The notes under the pieces: model-generated | What the model was told of the DNA's origin: nothing | Database searches by the model: none | The model's input: the letters and a program-made list of their open reading frames with translations, nothing else | Position numbers and translations under genes: made by a program | Shown: piece after piece, positions 61,496 to 64,000 of the stretch | Layout: each line of letters opens with the position of its first letter | Numbering within the stretch: the first letter of the stretch is position 1 | NCBI RefSeq assembly: GCF_003047285.1 | Contig: NZ_PZYX01000002.1 | Span: 248,001 to 312,000 of the forward strand | Reading direction: 5' to 3' | From: Nocardioides allogilvus | GTDB taxonomy: Bacteria > Actinomycetota > Actinomycetes > Propionibacteriales > Nocardioidaceae | DNA: 64,000 nt

Positions 61496-61594
61496 GTGCA
61501 GGAGTCCCCGCTTACCCGGGGACTCTTGCACTGGTAGGGGGTTGCAACGGCCGAACGGTGCAGGAGTCCCCGCCGAAGCGGGGACTCCTGCACC
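61496..61594. repeat. Twin-hairpin element B, inside the infB-rbfA operon
   Basis: Hairpin 1 (61496-61531): 14-bp stem GTGCAGGAGTCCCC against GGGGACTCTTGCAC with one G-T pair. Hairpin 2 (61557-61594): perfect 17-bp stem with the same GTGCAGGAGTCCCC core and loop CGAA. Centres are 62 bp apart; TTGCAA (61542-61547, in GTTGCAAC) is exactly midway. It ends 8 bp before the infB stop codon. Confidence 0.78.
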
Positions 61595-61601
61595 GGATCG
61601 A

Positions 61602-64000
<2,399 letters not shown>

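Overview
The window is about 70 % G+C, uses GTG and TTG starts freely, and carries gene sets typical of high-GC Gram-positive bacteria: the actinobacterial bcc-aa3 respiratory genes (qcrCAB, ctaC-F), a PspA/PspAA/HtpX/PspAB operon, DUF3043 and DUF6458 proteins, Flp pilins and a c-di-AMP riboswitch in front of an NlpC/P60 hydrolase. A Nocardioides-like actinobacterium fits best; this is inferred from gene content and style, not from a marker gene.

Layout. 1-7.3 kb: end of a LuxR-type regulator, two Flp pilins, two translationally coupled HExxH metalloproteases, a riboswitch-controlled cell-wall hydrolase, two small Cys-rich proteins, a DEDDh exonuclease/GIY-YIG fusion and a stand-alone Lrp ligand-binding protein. 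7.5-12.7 kb: a 1364-codon secreted fibronectin-type-III protein gene cut by an IS481-family element (7596-8704, 6-bp duplication GCTAGT). Removing the element and one duplicate restores the frame exactly. 12.7-16.3 kb: small membrane-protein genes, trpD and a receiver-like protein. 16.3-26.4 kb: respiratory cluster ctaG, ctaE-qcrCAB (+) and ctaCDF (-), with an L,D-transpeptidase between the two operons. 26.5-33.3 kb: cysteine desulfurase plus TusA, a PfkB kinase, an ErpA-type protein, glycerate kinase, nadA and a PhnA-like protein. 33.3-36.1 kb: the envelope-stress operon pspA-pspAA-htpX-pspAB, ending in an orphan histidine-kinase dimerisation-domain protein. 36.2-46.2 kb: housekeeping genes (dapB, pnp, an M16 protease, rpsO), an AzlCD exporter and a PadR module with a perfect operator. 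46.2-58.1 kb: a molybdopterin oxidoreductase and a complete PTS locus (EI, HPr, fructose and mannitol EII, FruK, a DeoR regulator, and an unusual 578-residue dehydrogenase). 58.2-64 kb: ribF, truB, rbfA and infB (5' end outside the window).

The most unusual signal is in intergenic DNA. Three elements (39963-40055, 58133-58230, 61496-61594) each consist of two sequence-matched hairpins whose centres lie 62 or 64 bp apart, with a palindromic hexamer (TTGCAA, TTGCAA, TGGCCA) at the exact midpoint. I do not recognise this as a named family. Other notable points are the transposase stop codon supplied by the target-site duplication, a long stem that buries the transposase ribosome-binding site, a cluster of GTGCCGCCAC motifs in both orientations behind qcrB, and recurrent leaderless-type starts (TAnnnT, 6-7 nt, start codon).
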